A stretch of DNA of 64,000 bases from Collimonas fungivorans Ter331 (GTDB lineage: Bacteria > Pseudomonadota > Gammaproteobacteria > Burkholderiales > Burkholderiaceae_D). Of the stretch, positions 1-8,172 are shown in pieces (position 1 is the stretch's first letter; each line of letters begins with the position of its first letter). The position numbers and the translations under genes are program-made. The notes under the pieces were generated by a model. It saw only the letters and a list, made by a program, of their open reading frames with translations. It did no database searches and had not been told where the DNA came from. The DNA is taken from contig NC_015856.1 of assembly GCF_000221045.1 (NCBI RefSeq), forward strand, positions 1,990,687 to 2,054,686, given 5' to 3'.

Positions 1-277
1 TTGGCTTGGCATCCGGCGGCAGCGCGCCGGCGGCGATGCCGAGCAGCTTGTCGTAACCCAGCCGGGCCTGGCTGCTGGCGGATACGGACAGCTTGTCGTT
101 GTACAGAGCGCTTTCTATCTGCGGCTTGAAGACATAGATGGTGCCGGTGATCGCTAGCACGATCAGGAACGGCATCACGAACAGGCCGGCATAAAAATGC
201 CAGCGCCACAGGATGCGGTAATTGCGCGACGAAACTGAGCTTGTCTCATCAGGCGCGTTTTGCTGAATTGTCTGCAT
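1..277 (-). CDS. PepSY-associated TM protein, N-terminal part (cut by window edge)
   Basis: The first 92 codons are visible and the gene runs out of the window. The start is the ATG at 277, preceded by AAGGAAC. The N-terminus has a short cytoplasmic tail, the motif RILWRWHFYAGLF and a first membrane helix ending in ITGTIYVFKPQIE. This is the hallmark of PepSY-TM proteins, the family often called iron-regulated membrane proteins or siderophore-linked reductases. It lies 30 bases downstream of a TonB-dependent receptor on the same strand, so the two are probably co-transcribed, and the pairing suggests reduction or release of an imported metal chelate. The substrate cannot be read from this fragment. 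Confidence 0.85.
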   Translation of the reverse strand, partial: MQTIQQNAPDETSSVSSRNYRILWRWHFYAGLFVMPFLIVLAITGTIYVFKPQIESALYNDKLSVSASSQARLGYDKLLGIAAGALPPDAKP

Positions 278-307
278 GATTGTTCCTTGCTAAAATTTTT
301 GCAGCGG

Positions 308-2659
308 TCACAAACTGACTTTGGCTTCCAGGTAGAAGGTCCGGCCTGGATAGGGGTAGTAGACGTAGTAGCGCTTGTCGGTCAGGTTGTCGATGCCGAT
401 TCCCAGTTCCGTGTTCCTGGTCGGCTTGAAGGTCAGCTTGGTGTCGAACACCAGGAAAGAGCTGGTGCCGCCGAAGGTGTCGGGATTGGTGTCGGTATTG
501 GTCAGCGTGTTGTACTGCCGCCCCGAATAACGCCCGGCCAGCATTACGGTGGCCTGGTCGTTGACGTGATAGCTGCCGACCAGGTTGCTGCGCCACTGGG
601 GGATGCGATAGAAGTTCTTGCCGACGGTCGCCGGGTTCTTGCTGTTTTCCAGGATGATCGACCTGGTGTAGCCGACGCTGGCGCTCAGGTCCAGTCCGCG
701 CAGGAACACATCTTCGCCGGAATAGCTGAGCTCGATCCCGCGCGAACGCACCCGGTCGATGTTCTGGATGCTGGTGATGTTGGGGAACACCGTGGTGTTG
801 GTCTGGCTGAACAAGGTGTTCTTCACATCGTCTTCAAACAGCGACATGCGCAGCATGCCGTTGAATTGCGACCATTCGGCGCTGAGTTCTTTCGCCAGGT
901 CGTTTTCCGGTTTCAGGTTGGGATCGTTGTTGACCAGCGTCGAGCCGGTCAGGCTGCCCTGGAACAGTTCGCTGACGGTCGGGAAACGATAGGCGCGGCC
1001 GGTGGAAAAGCGCAATGTCAGGTCGGAAGTCGCCTGGTAGGACAGCGCCGCCTTCGGTGACCAATAGGACAGGCTTCGATTGTCGTAACGCTGGGCGGCG
1101 GCGCTGGTGGCGCGGGCGCCGTCGTAGGCGCGCCAGTCTTCGTAACGCAGGCCATAGGTCAGTTTCCACAACTGGCTCAATTGCCAGGCGTCCTGCGCAA
1201 ACAGGGCCTGGGTTTCGGTCTTGCCGGCGAAAGCGTTGTTGAAACTGCCGCCATCGTTGCTGCGCCAGTTGCCCAGGTTGTAGGTGGTGTTTTCCAGGAA
1301 ATAATTATCGTAGTGATAGCCCAGGGTCGGCCAATGGCTGCCGGCGGCGAGGGTTGCCGGTTTGTAGTCGGCTGCCAGATCCAGGGTTTTCCAGCCGGAG
1401 CCGTTGCCGTAGGTGGCGACACCGCTCAGGTTGCTGGCCAGCCCGCTGCTGGCGGAACGGGAGATGCTTTTCGATACGTCGAAATAGGATGCGATCGCCG
1501 AGTAGTTCCAGCCGCTGGCATGGCGGGTTTTCAGCGTCAGGCCGTACAGCTGGTTCTCGCTTTCGCTGGCCGCCGGTGCAAAGAACGAGACCGGCAGGTT
1601 GTACTGGTAGCCGCCGATATTGACCAGGCCCGAATACACCGGATTGCCGTTGGCGTCGCGCAGGAAGGTCTGGGTGCTGTTGCTCACCTGCTGGCGCCAG
1701 TAGCCGAAGGTAAAGCCGGCTTGCAAGGTCGGCGTGATGTCGTAGGCGGCCTTGAACTTGAACTGGTCCTGCACCGCGCGCTCGGCGCCTTCGGCATTGA
1801 CGCCGAAGATGGTGGCGGGGGCGCCGTTCGGATCGGTATATTGATAGGCGCCGGTCACCGGGATCGCGGCAGCGGTCGCCGCTTGCCTGGAGCGCGGCTG
1901 GCTGGCGTACACAAACGGCTGGCCGGCGTTGCTGAGATGGTCGATGCCGAGCAGGAAGGACAGGTCGCCGACCTTGTTGCCGATCGCCGCCGTGCTCTTG
2001 TTGCCGTCGAAATGGCCGTCGACGCCGAACAGGCTGAACTGCTGGCTGAATACCTGGGCCTTGAACATCGCTTCCAGCCTGGTCGGCATCTTGGTGGTGA
2101 TCGCGACTGTCGCTCCCATCGAATTGCCGGGGTAGAGGGCGGAGAAGGGGCCGTAGACCACATCCACTTGCGCGATGTCTTCCGGGAAAACCATGGACCA
2201 GCGCGGCGGGAAGCTGTGGGTATTGCCGAGGAAATTGCTGAGCAGCAGGCCGTCGGCGTACACCAGGCCGCGCGCGGTCTGCGAAGTGCCGTTGCCGCGC
2301 ACCGATATGGTGGCGTTTTCATCGCCGATGAAACGCTTGCGGATCGCCATGTTAGGCATGTACTTCAAGGCGTCTTCGGTATTGATGACGTTGAGGTTTT
2401 CCAGTTGCGCGGCGGTGATCCGTTCGCTGCTGGCGGGCAGGTTGGGATCGAGCACGCGCTTTTCCCGGGTTCCCGTGACAAACACCTCGGGCACTGCATG
2501 GATATCTTCATCCGTCGCCCATGCGCTTTGCGAGAGCATGGGTAGGGCCAGCATGACGGCCAAGGACGAGGTCTGGCGTAAAAAAGACGGCAACTGATGC
2601 GGCAACGACAGATAGCGGCGCGATGAAACATTCTTAGTTTGCGCGAGCAAATCAAGCAT
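308..2659 (-). CDS. TonB-dependent outer-membrane receptor
   Basis: The protein has 783 residues from the ATG at 2659, which follows GGGGAAA; the frame stays open to a TTG at 2743, but that is a poorer start. An N-terminal export signal ends near SQSAWA. A plug domain follows (EVFVTGTREKR, a TonB-box-like start, then SVRGNGTSQTARGL and VVYGPFSALYPGNSMG). The rest is a long beta-barrel with typical ISR-like strands (FRFSTGRAYRFPTVSELFQ, LKPENDLAKE) and a terminal strand rich in aromatic residues. Such receptors import metal chelates across the outer membrane using TonB-ExbBD energy. The neighbours, a DUF2946 protein upstream and PepSY-TM downstream, point to a metal or siderophore ligand (iron or copper). 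The ligand is inferred, not seen. Confidence 0.92.
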   Translation of the reverse strand: MLDLLAQTKNVSSRRYLSLPHQLPSFLRQTSSLAVMLALPMLSQSAWATDEDIHAVPEVFVTGTREKRVLDPNLPASSERITAAQLENLNVINTEDALKYMPNMAIRKRFIGDENATISVRGNGTSQTARGLVYADGLLLSNFLGNTHSFPPRWSMVFPEDIAQVDVVYGPFSALYPGNSMGATVAITTKMPTRLEAMFKAQVFSQQFSLFGVDGHFDGNKSTAAIGNKVGDLSFLLGIDHLSNAGQPFVYASQPRSRQAATAAAIPVTGAYQYTDPNGAPATIFGVNAEGAERAVQDQFKFKAAYDITPTLQAGFTFGYWRQQVSNSTQTFLRDANGNPVYSGLVNIGGYQYNLPVSFFAPAASESENQLYGLTLKTRHASGWNYSAIASYFDVSKSISRSASSGLASNLSGVATYGNGSGWKTLDLAADYKPATLAAGSHWPTLGYHYDNYFLENTTYNLGNWRSNDGGSFNNAFAGKTETQALFAQDAWQLSQLWKLTYGLRYEDWRAYDGARATSAAAQRYDNRSLSYWSPKAALSYQATSDLTLRFSTGRAYRFPTVSELFQGSLTGSTLVNNDPNLKPENDLAKELSAEWSQFNGMLRMSLFEDDVKNTLFSQTNTTVFPNITSIQNIDRVRSRGIELSYSGEDVFLRGLDLSASVGYTRSIILENSKNPATVGKNFYRIPQWRSNLVGSYHVNDQATVMLAGRYSGRQYNTLTNTDTNPDTFGGTSSFLVFDTKLTFKPTRNTELGIGIDNLTDKRYYVYYPYPGRTFYLEAKVSL

Positions 2660-2759
2660 AAAAAATTTCCCCTGGACAGACGATAATCGTCCCCGGATGG
2701 CAAGTGCGACCGGGGATAAGCGGCGCGTGAAGTCAGCCTTCAAGCGCCGGCAATGACAA

Positions 2760-3155
2760 TCAGGAGAGAGCCGAGGGTGGATCTAGCGGATGAGTCTGCC
2801 CGCGGAACGGGCGTGGCGGGATGTAGTCGTAAAGCAGCGGGACGGCGTGGGCGACGCTGGCCGCGACGTTGGACAGCAGCCCGAAAGCAGCTGTCGGCGG
2901 CGGACTGTTGGCCAGCAAAGTACAGTAGCCACAAGCATTCCAGTGATCGGCGTGCGGCGCCGAAGATTTGCCGCTGTCGCCCGGATCTGCACTGACCAGT
3001 CCGGCCGCGGTGCAGATCTCGCCGTGTATTTCTCCGTATCGCTGTATCGCCCCCGCCGCCTTGAGCGACTGCGAAACCGTCGGCATGAGGATGCCCAGCC
3101 AGATGGCGAACAGGCAAGCCCAGACCACAAGTTTTTGACGGCGGATACGTAACAT
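2760..3155 (-). CDS. DUF2946 family protein
   Basis: This is a 131-residue protein from the ATG at 3155; a TTG start at 3206 would add 17 residues and neither start has a good ribosome site. It has one N-terminal hydrophobic helix (LVVWACLFAIWLGILMP) that could be a signal anchor. The motif HWNACGYCTLL, with paired cysteines and a histidine, is the signature I associate with DUF2946. Members are commonly found next to TonB receptors and PepSY proteins and are suspected of handling copper or another soft metal. The function is unproven. It is the first gene of the minus-strand cluster reading into the TonB receptor. Confidence 0.75.
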   Translation of the reverse strand: MLRIRRQKLVVWACLFAIWLGILMPTVSQSLKAAGAIQRYGEIHGEICTAAGLVSADPGDSGKSSAPHADHWNACGYCTLLANSPPPTAAFGLLSNVAASVAHAVPLLYDYIPPRPFRGQTHPLDPPSALS

Positions 3156-3161
3156 GGATGA

Positions 3162-3177
3162 CTTACGGAGATGTAAG
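3162..3177. promoter_or_regulatory. Short inverted repeat upstream of the metal-uptake cluster
   Basis: CTTAC-ggagat-GTAAG is a perfect 5-bp inverted repeat 7 bases upstream of the chosen DUF2946 start. It may be a regulator site or part of a leader hairpin. I do not recognise the regulator, and it is not a clear Fur box. Confidence 0.3.
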
Positions 3178-3284
3178 CATTGCGAAGACAGGATGAAACG
3201 CGCCAATTATATATGACGATGAGTGCCGTACAAAACCGTTATGCCAGATGATGTGTTTGTATTAACGACTGGCGCTGCCCGGTT

Positions 3285-4199
3285 TCAGGCGGGCTGCGCC
3301 GCCGGCTGATCGGCCTGCACCGCGCTGGCCGCCGCCTGCTGCGCCTGCTTCATTTCGCTCAGCAGGCAATGCAGCATCTCGCTCGACAGACCGTGCAACA
3401 CCAGGCGATAGCCGGCGCCCAGGGTCGACATCGGCACCAGCGGATGCTTGTTGTTCAGCAGCAGCAAATGCTGCGGCGTGTTGAGTATGGTGGCCGCATA
3501 CACCCCCATGGTTTCATCCAGCTGCAGCGAGTTGGCGGCGCGCCAGAAATCGTTATCGGTCAGGAACAGCTGGTAGACCGGGGTGAAAATCTCGATGGCG
3601 GTCTGCAGGTCGATGAAATTGAGCGCGCGCTGCGGCATGGCGTCCAGCGCCAGCGGCGGCTCGCTGATCATGCTGAAGTCGACATCCTGCACCGCTGCCA
3701 GGGTTTTGCCTTCGGCGCGCAGCTGCTGGTTGAGCCGGATCACGAAATTGAACAGGTTCAGGTCATGCTTGAGGAACAGTTCGTCCCCCAGGTCGTCTAT
3801 CGTCAGCGGCTTGAGCGGAGACAGGGCGACGCTGACCGGCGCGTTGCGCTCGATGAATTCGATGATCTGGGCGCCAAGGTGGAAGTGGCGCAGGATCAGC
3901 CAGTTGGCCTCGGGCGAGACGAATCCCTTCAAGCCCCATACCAGCAGGCGGTGCAGCGTTTTCGAGGCGGACCAGCGCTTCGGCAGGATCGTCTTCAGGA
4001 TCTGGATAAGGATGATCATCAGCCGCGCCAGCGGCCGCACGAACGGCAGCAGGTACTGGCGCGAGGGCGACGCCAGGTCGTGCAGCCAGGCGCTCTTGAC
4101 CGGATCCGGCAGCGGCGTGCTGCCGTCCAGGTAGAGCGCCAGCCAGGGATTGGGGTCGCGCGGATCGTGTGCGCGTTGCAGGAAATCGTCGCTTTGCAT
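3285..4199 (-). CDS. Uncharacterised protein of the ketosynthase/desaturase operon
   Basis: This 304-residue protein starts at the ATG at 4199, 16 bases after the stop of the ketosynthase fusion, so it is the last gene of a four-gene operon. I do not recognise a characterised family; it may be the family listed as DUF6999, but I am not sure. It has one strongly hydrophobic amphipathic stretch near residues 50-75 (PFVRPLARLMIILIQIL) that could be a membrane contact, and otherwise looks soluble and helical, with a low-complexity Ala/Gln tail. Conserved-looking patches include DPNPWLALYLDG near the N-terminus and HFHLGAQIIEF in the middle. By position it should serve the same pathway as the ketosynthase and the diiron enzymes, perhaps as a carrier, chaperone or membrane adaptor. 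That role is inference only. Confidence 0.7.
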   Translation of the reverse strand: MQSDDFLQRAHDPRDPNPWLALYLDGSTPLPDPVKSAWLHDLASPSRQYLLPFVRPLARLMIILIQILKTILPKRWSASKTLHRLLVWGLKGFVSPEANWLILRHFHLGAQIIEFIERNAPVSVALSPLKPLTIDDLGDELFLKHDLNLFNFVIRLNQQLRAEGKTLAAVQDVDFSMISEPPLALDAMPQRALNFIDLQTAIEIFTPVYQLFLTDNDFWRAANSLQLDETMGVYAATILNTPQHLLLLNNKHPLVPMSTLGAGYRLVLHGLSSEMLHCLLSEMKQAQQAAASAVQADQPAAQPA

Positions 4200-4215
4200 G
4201 GTGTTGGCCCGGTGA

Positions 4216-6096
4216 TTAATCTTGTATGTGTTCCAGCTGCATCAGGTACAGCTGGGCGGTGCGCTTGGCCGTGGCGTAGATGGCCTCGGCCGCCTTGGGA
4301 TCCAGCGCCAGCGTGATTTCTATCGCGGCCAGCCAGCGCGCCAGGTGATGTTCGTCGTTGGCGCCATGGTATTCCAGGAAACGGAAGGCCTGCGGCGGCA
4401 ACGCGACCTGCTGGCGCAGCAGCGGCAGCAGCGCCGGCACGATGCGTTGCCCGGTGCCTTCGATGATATAGATCGCGCCCAGCAGCCCGACCGGATTGGG
4501 GCTGGACGCCAGGGCGTGCAGGTAACTGTTGAGCGCCTCGCCGCCCGGATTGCGCTTGAGCGCAGCGAGCGGCAGTTCGCCGCCGGCGGCCTGGTAATCC
4601 TGATACAGGATCATGAAATCGTTCTGCTCTTCGCCGGCATGGGTGGTGATCAGCTGGCCGAGCGCGGCAAATTTGCCGTTGAGCGAGGCGACCGCTTCAC
4701 GCATCCACAAACTGCCTTCCTTCACCTGCGGCACCCATTGCGCGGTCCAGTTGCGGTAGGCGGCGACGTCGAAACGGCCGCTGACCAGGCGATGGATCAC
4801 CGGGGTGCGCCAGGCTTGCGAACGGTAGTCTTGCCACAGGCTGGCCAGGCGAGTCAGCAGCGGCTGCAGCGGCAGCGGCGCATCTTCAGGCTGGTGCGGC
4901 GCCGCTATCGCCGGCGTCGATGCAGCGGTGGCGCTGCTGGTTGTTGCCGCTGGCTGGTTGGATTCAGGCGCGTTCGCATCCTCTACCTCAAACAGCATGT
5001 AGGCGGCAGTGATGCGGCCCGATTCCGGAATGAAGCAGAAAATCTTTTCGCCGGCGCGCAGCGTTTTTTTCTGCAGGAACTCGGCCAGCATGATGAAAAT
5101 CGATGCGGCGCCGGTATTGCCGCGGCTAGCCAGGTTGCTGTACCAGCGCTCGGCCGGGATCGTCAATCCCGCTTTGGCCAGCAGCTCTTCAACCACCGGC
5201 ATGAATTTGGCGGAAGAGTAGTGGCACAGGAAATGGTCGACCTCTTCGGACTTGATCCATCCGGCTTCCACCAGCTTGACATATTCATGGATGCAGACGT
5301 CGAACAGGTGCGGCAGCAGGCGGATGTCCTGGCGCAGCGACAGCGCGCCGGCCGCCTCGGCTTCGCTCGAGGAGGCAAAGTCCAGGAACGATTTGCTGCG
5401 GTCTTCCGTCAGGCCGAGCTGCATGCAGACCGGGTAGTCGCCGGAAAAGCTTTTCTGGTGCACCCATTTGAGCTTGATGCGCAGGCCGTTGCGCGGCTGC
5501 GGCTGGCGGCTGAACAGCATTGCGCCGGCGCCGTCGGACAGCATCCAGCGCAAGAAATGGGCGTCGAAATCGCTTTGGTAGCCGCGCGGCGCAAAGCGGC
5601 TGCGCTTGAACATGCGCGACGGCATTTCGGCGGCGACGGCCAGCGCCTGGCGGTGAGTGCCAAGTTCTATCGCCTGTGCGGCAAACTCTATCGCGCTGAC
5701 GCCGGCCGCGCACACACCCTGGCTGGACAGGGTCTGCATGGGCGGCGCGCCCAGTTCGCCCTGGATCATGTTGGCAAAACCGGGCATCAGGGCGTCGCCG
5801 CCGGAAGAGCCGACGCTCAGCAAGGAAATCTGCTCGAGCGTGGTCTCGGTCTGCCGCAGGCAGTCGCGGATGGCGCTGGCCGCCAGCTGGGCGTGGTTTT
5901 GCACGGTATTGCCTTCGGCATCGATGGCATAGTGCCGTGTCTGTATACCGTTCTCCGCCAGGATGCGTTGCTTGATGCGGCTCGAGATCCGGTTGATGGG
6001 AGCGATGTAATGATCCATCTCGTCGTTGCCGACAGGCTCCCCGGGCAGGTGCAATCCTGCGGCGGCGAGATACACGCGATTGAACTCAGTTGGCAT
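4216..6096 (-). CDS. Ketosynthase III fused to heme-oxygenase-like diiron domain
   Basis: This is a 626-residue fusion. Residues 1-370 are a 3-oxoacyl-ACP synthase III-type ketosynthase: Cys129 in SSQGVCAAG, His292 in FLCHYSS and Asn327 in SRGNTGAAS fit the Cys-His-Asn triad. A Pro/Ala/Thr-rich linker covers about 375-408. Residues 410-626 look like a heme-oxygenase-fold diiron oxidase/oxygenase (the TenA/UndA-like iron-containing redox group), with candidate iron ligands in HAGEEQND (486-493), Glu546 in YIIEGTG, and His577, Asp581 and His583/584 in EYHGANDEHH. The start at 6096 overlaps the end of the desaturase gene by 11 bases. A condensing enzyme joined to an oxidative domain suggests that a newly condensed acyl chain is oxidised or cleaved in place. 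The product is unknown. I know of no characterised protein with exactly this build. Confidence 0.85.
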   Translation of the reverse strand: MPTEFNRVYLAAAGLHLPGEPVGNDEMDHYIAPINRISSRIKQRILAENGIQTRHYAIDAEGNTVQNHAQLAASAIRDCLRQTETTLEQISLLSVGSSGGDALMPGFANMIQGELGAPPMQTLSSQGVCAAGVSAIEFAAQAIELGTHRQALAVAAEMPSRMFKRSRFAPRGYQSDFDAHFLRWMLSDGAGAMLFSRQPQPRNGLRIKLKWVHQKSFSGDYPVCMQLGLTEDRSKSFLDFASSSEAEAAGALSLRQDIRLLPHLFDVCIHEYVKLVEAGWIKSEEVDHFLCHYSSAKFMPVVEELLAKAGLTIPAERWYSNLASRGNTGAASIFIMLAEFLQKKTLRAGEKIFCFIPESGRITAAYMLFEVEDANAPESNQPAATTSSATAASTPAIAAPHQPEDAPLPLQPLLTRLASLWQDYRSQAWRTPVIHRLVSGRFDVAAYRNWTAQWVPQVKEGSLWMREAVASLNGKFAALGQLITTHAGEEQNDFMILYQDYQAAGGELPLAALKRNPGGEALNSYLHALASSPNPVGLLGAIYIIEGTGQRIVPALLPLLRQQVALPPQAFRFLEYHGANDEHHLARWLAAIEITLALDPKAAEAIYATAKRTAQLYLMQLEHIQD

Positions 6097-6961
6097 TCTT
6101 TTTCCCTGGCGACATAAGGCTGCGGCTGGAGCGGCGCGGCCACAGCAGACTCAAAATGAAAGTACGAAACATGTAAGGCAGCAGCGGCCCCGGATTCAGT
6201 TGCGGATGCAGCAGGTGGCGATAACGCTGGTGCAGGCCGGGCAATTGCGTCCAGTGCGCGCGCGGATGATGGTGGTGCGCCGTATGAAAGCCGATATTGA
6301 ACAACAGCTGATTGACCAGGCCTTCGAAATTGCGGGCGAAATCGACCGGCGAGCCGCCGTCTGCATGGGCATGCTGCAGGTAATTGGTGGCCAGCAGCCA
6401 GTGCAAGCCGTGCAGCTGCGGCAGCAGCACCAGCAGCAGGAATTTATGCCAGTCGAGCCAGCCCAGCAGCATCCAGAGCAGGCCTACTGCGAGGTATTGG
6501 CGCAGGAAATAATTCAATACGCCGGCATGGCGCCGCTGCATGCGGATCAGCCAGCGCCATATCAAGGGGTACAGGACAACCGTCGCTTGCAACGGGTGCA
6601 GCAGGTAACCGAGCAGATGGTTGGTGTCGCCGCCGAAACGATAGGTGCGCGCCACGTCCAGCGGACCGTGGCGGTAGCGGTGATGGTTGCCGTTGTGGGC
6701 CGGATAGAATACGAAAGCAGGGTGGCCCTGCAACAGCGTGAGCCAGAAATCGGTGAGGCGATTGAGCCACCGCTTGTTCCACATGCGCAAATGGGCGTGG
6801 TTGTGATGGATGACTCCTGTGCCCAAGGTCAGGAATAGCAGCACGCCGTACAGCAGCCCATTCAGCAGCGACAGGTAAGGGTGACGCCACAGGTAGGCGA
6901 CCAGCAGCGGCAAGGCAAGGATATAGGCCAGGCTTTGCCAGTCGCGCCGGTTACGCAGCAT
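6086..6961 (-). CDS. Membrane fatty acid desaturase
   Basis: The protein has 291 residues from the ATG at 6961, which overlaps the upstream hydroxylase gene by 11 bases; the same frame is open further upstream but reads as a shadow there. It is hydrophobic, with four or more membrane segments, and carries the histidine clusters of membrane diiron desaturases: HHNHAH (52-57), HNGNHHRYRH (89-98) and FHTAHHHHPRAHW in the last third. Family members insert double bonds or hydroxyl groups into acyl chains or head groups using two irons bound by these histidines. The tight coupling to a ketosynthase and a second membrane diiron enzyme suggests tailoring of one lipid product rather than general membrane desaturation. 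The C-terminus is basic and short. Confidence 0.88.
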   Translation of the reverse strand: MLRNRRDWQSLAYILALPLLVAYLWRHPYLSLLNGLLYGVLLFLTLGTGVIHHNHAHLRMWNKRWLNRLTDFWLTLLQGHPAFVFYPAHNGNHHRYRHGPLDVARTYRFGGDTNHLLGYLLHPLQATVVLYPLIWRWLIRMQRRHAGVLNYFLRQYLAVGLLWMLLGWLDWHKFLLLVLLPQLHGLHWLLATNYLQHAHADGGSPVDFARNFEGLVNQLLFNIGFHTAHHHHPRAHWTQLPGLHQRYRHLLHPQLNPGPLLPYMFRTFILSLLWPRRSSRSLMSPGKKNAN

Positions 6962-7730
6962 TCTGCTTCTCGTCCGCTTTTGCGCCGCGGGCAATCCTGG
7001 CTTCGGCGGCGTCGGGCGCCAGTTCGGTGGCGAACAGCCGATCCATGAACGGGAACATGAAGCCGTAGTTGCCGCGGTAGCAGGCGTGGTGCAGATGGTG
7101 GCGACGCGCGCCGTTGAGCCACCAGCGGTCGCGGTCGGCGTCGGGCAGGTAATCGTAGTTGGAGTGCCCGATATTGTTGAATACGATGCTGAAGACTGGC
7201 ACGAAGGCCAGCGAATAGATGCTGAAATCGTGCAGCAGCATGGGCAGCAGAAGTACATTGCCCAGCATCATGGCTTCCAGCGGCGTGAAGCTGTAGCAGG
7301 TCCAGGGCGTGGTGACGACAGAGCGGTGGTGCGGCAAGTGGAAGCGCTTCAGCCAGGAGACATGCAGCAACCTGTGGCTGAGGTAAAAATGCACTTCATT
7401 CCATACCACCATGAACAGGATTTCTAATGCAATCTGCCAGCCGGATGCCTGTTCGGCCAGTTTCGCCCAGCCGAGCTGCAGCAAGCCCCAGGGGAACACC
7501 ATGCCGGTGCCGAACAAAAAGATGGTGACGGCGGATTCGCCCAGTTCGCGCCGCAGCTGCTGCGGCGCCAGCGGCCGCGGATCAAGCACGCGGCCATAAC
7601 CGAAGGCGGGCAGGATGCGGCGGCTGAGCAGCCAGTTGAGGCCGCCGAAGACAAAATACAGGCAGGCGAAAAATGCTATGCCAACGCCCATGATGGTGTA
7701 CCACTGGCAAGTCAGGATGAAATCGCGCAT
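6951..7730 (-). CDS. Sterol desaturase / fatty acid hydroxylase superfamily protein
   Basis: This 259-residue membrane protein is the first gene of the four-gene operon. The start is taken at the ATG at 7730 (MRDFILT), although no strong ribosome site precedes it; the frame continues upstream only to a TTG at 7856 through sequence that does not look coding. The histidine motifs fit the superfamily: HFYLSHRLLH (114-123), HLPHH (131-135), His189 and HHLHH (211-215). Members hydroxylate or desaturate lipids at a diiron centre inside the membrane; bacterial examples act on fatty acids, carotenoids, hopanoids and ornithine lipids. The exact substrate cannot be told from sequence. The stop overlaps the desaturase start, which implies translational coupling. 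Confidence 0.88.
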   Translation of the reverse strand: MRDFILTCQWYTIMGVGIAFFACLYFVFGGLNWLLSRRILPAFGYGRVLDPRPLAPQQLRRELGESAVTIFLFGTGMVFPWGLLQLGWAKLAEQASGWQIALEILFMVVWNEVHFYLSHRLLHVSWLKRFHLPHHRSVVTTPWTCYSFTPLEAMMLGNVLLLPMLLHDFSIYSLAFVPVFSIVFNNIGHSNYDYLPDADRDRWWLNGARRHHLHHACYRGNYGFMFPFMDRLFATELAPDAAEARIARGAKADEKQNAA

Positions 7731-8172
7731 GAGATTGGGGCTGGCTTTAGGAGCCGGTTCTTTTAATGATTGTCGCGAACGTATGTTGTCTCGACGCAAC
7801 CCTGAATTTCGCGATGATAGCATGTTGCCAACGGCGCGCAGAGGGTGCGGGAACAATAAATATCACTGCAGCGCCGCCGCCAATTGACTGGCCGCCGAAC
7901 AGAGGTGACCGCAGGGAGATGATGCCAGGCTGACCAAGAATGTCACCTGCCTGACCGGGTTGGTCAGCATCGCAACGTGCGTCATGCGCAAAATATCTTT
8001 CCAGTCCGTCCGGCAACCATTGTGCGCGCGCGTAACGCACTGTTTCCCTGTTTTGCCGTGACGTGGTGGCACGATGTTTGCGATACATCGGCAAATCCGT
8101 GGGCAGGCTCATTCCGAAGCCTGCAGTACGGCGTGGACAACGGTCCGTGCATCTACTGCAAAGATTAAAACA
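7731..8172. other. Divergent intergenic region
   Basis: These 442 bases separate the minus-strand lipid operon from the plus-strand lipoprotein gene and must hold both promoters. I see no convincing gene, RNA or terminator. Short open frames here lack plausible starts and known motifs. Confidence 0.5.

Noticed and set aside
1181..2545. 454-codon plus-strand frame
   Set aside because: Antisense to the TonB receptor, whose plug and barrel motifs are clear.
4222..6117. 631-codon plus-strand frame
   Set aside because: Antisense to the ketosynthase fusion, whose active-site motifs show the minus strand is coding.
8074..8172. N-terminal extension of the lipoprotein from an upstream ATG
   Set aside because: It would put 33 polar residues before the lipoprotein signal; the internal ATG at 8173 gives a normal signal with lipobox.
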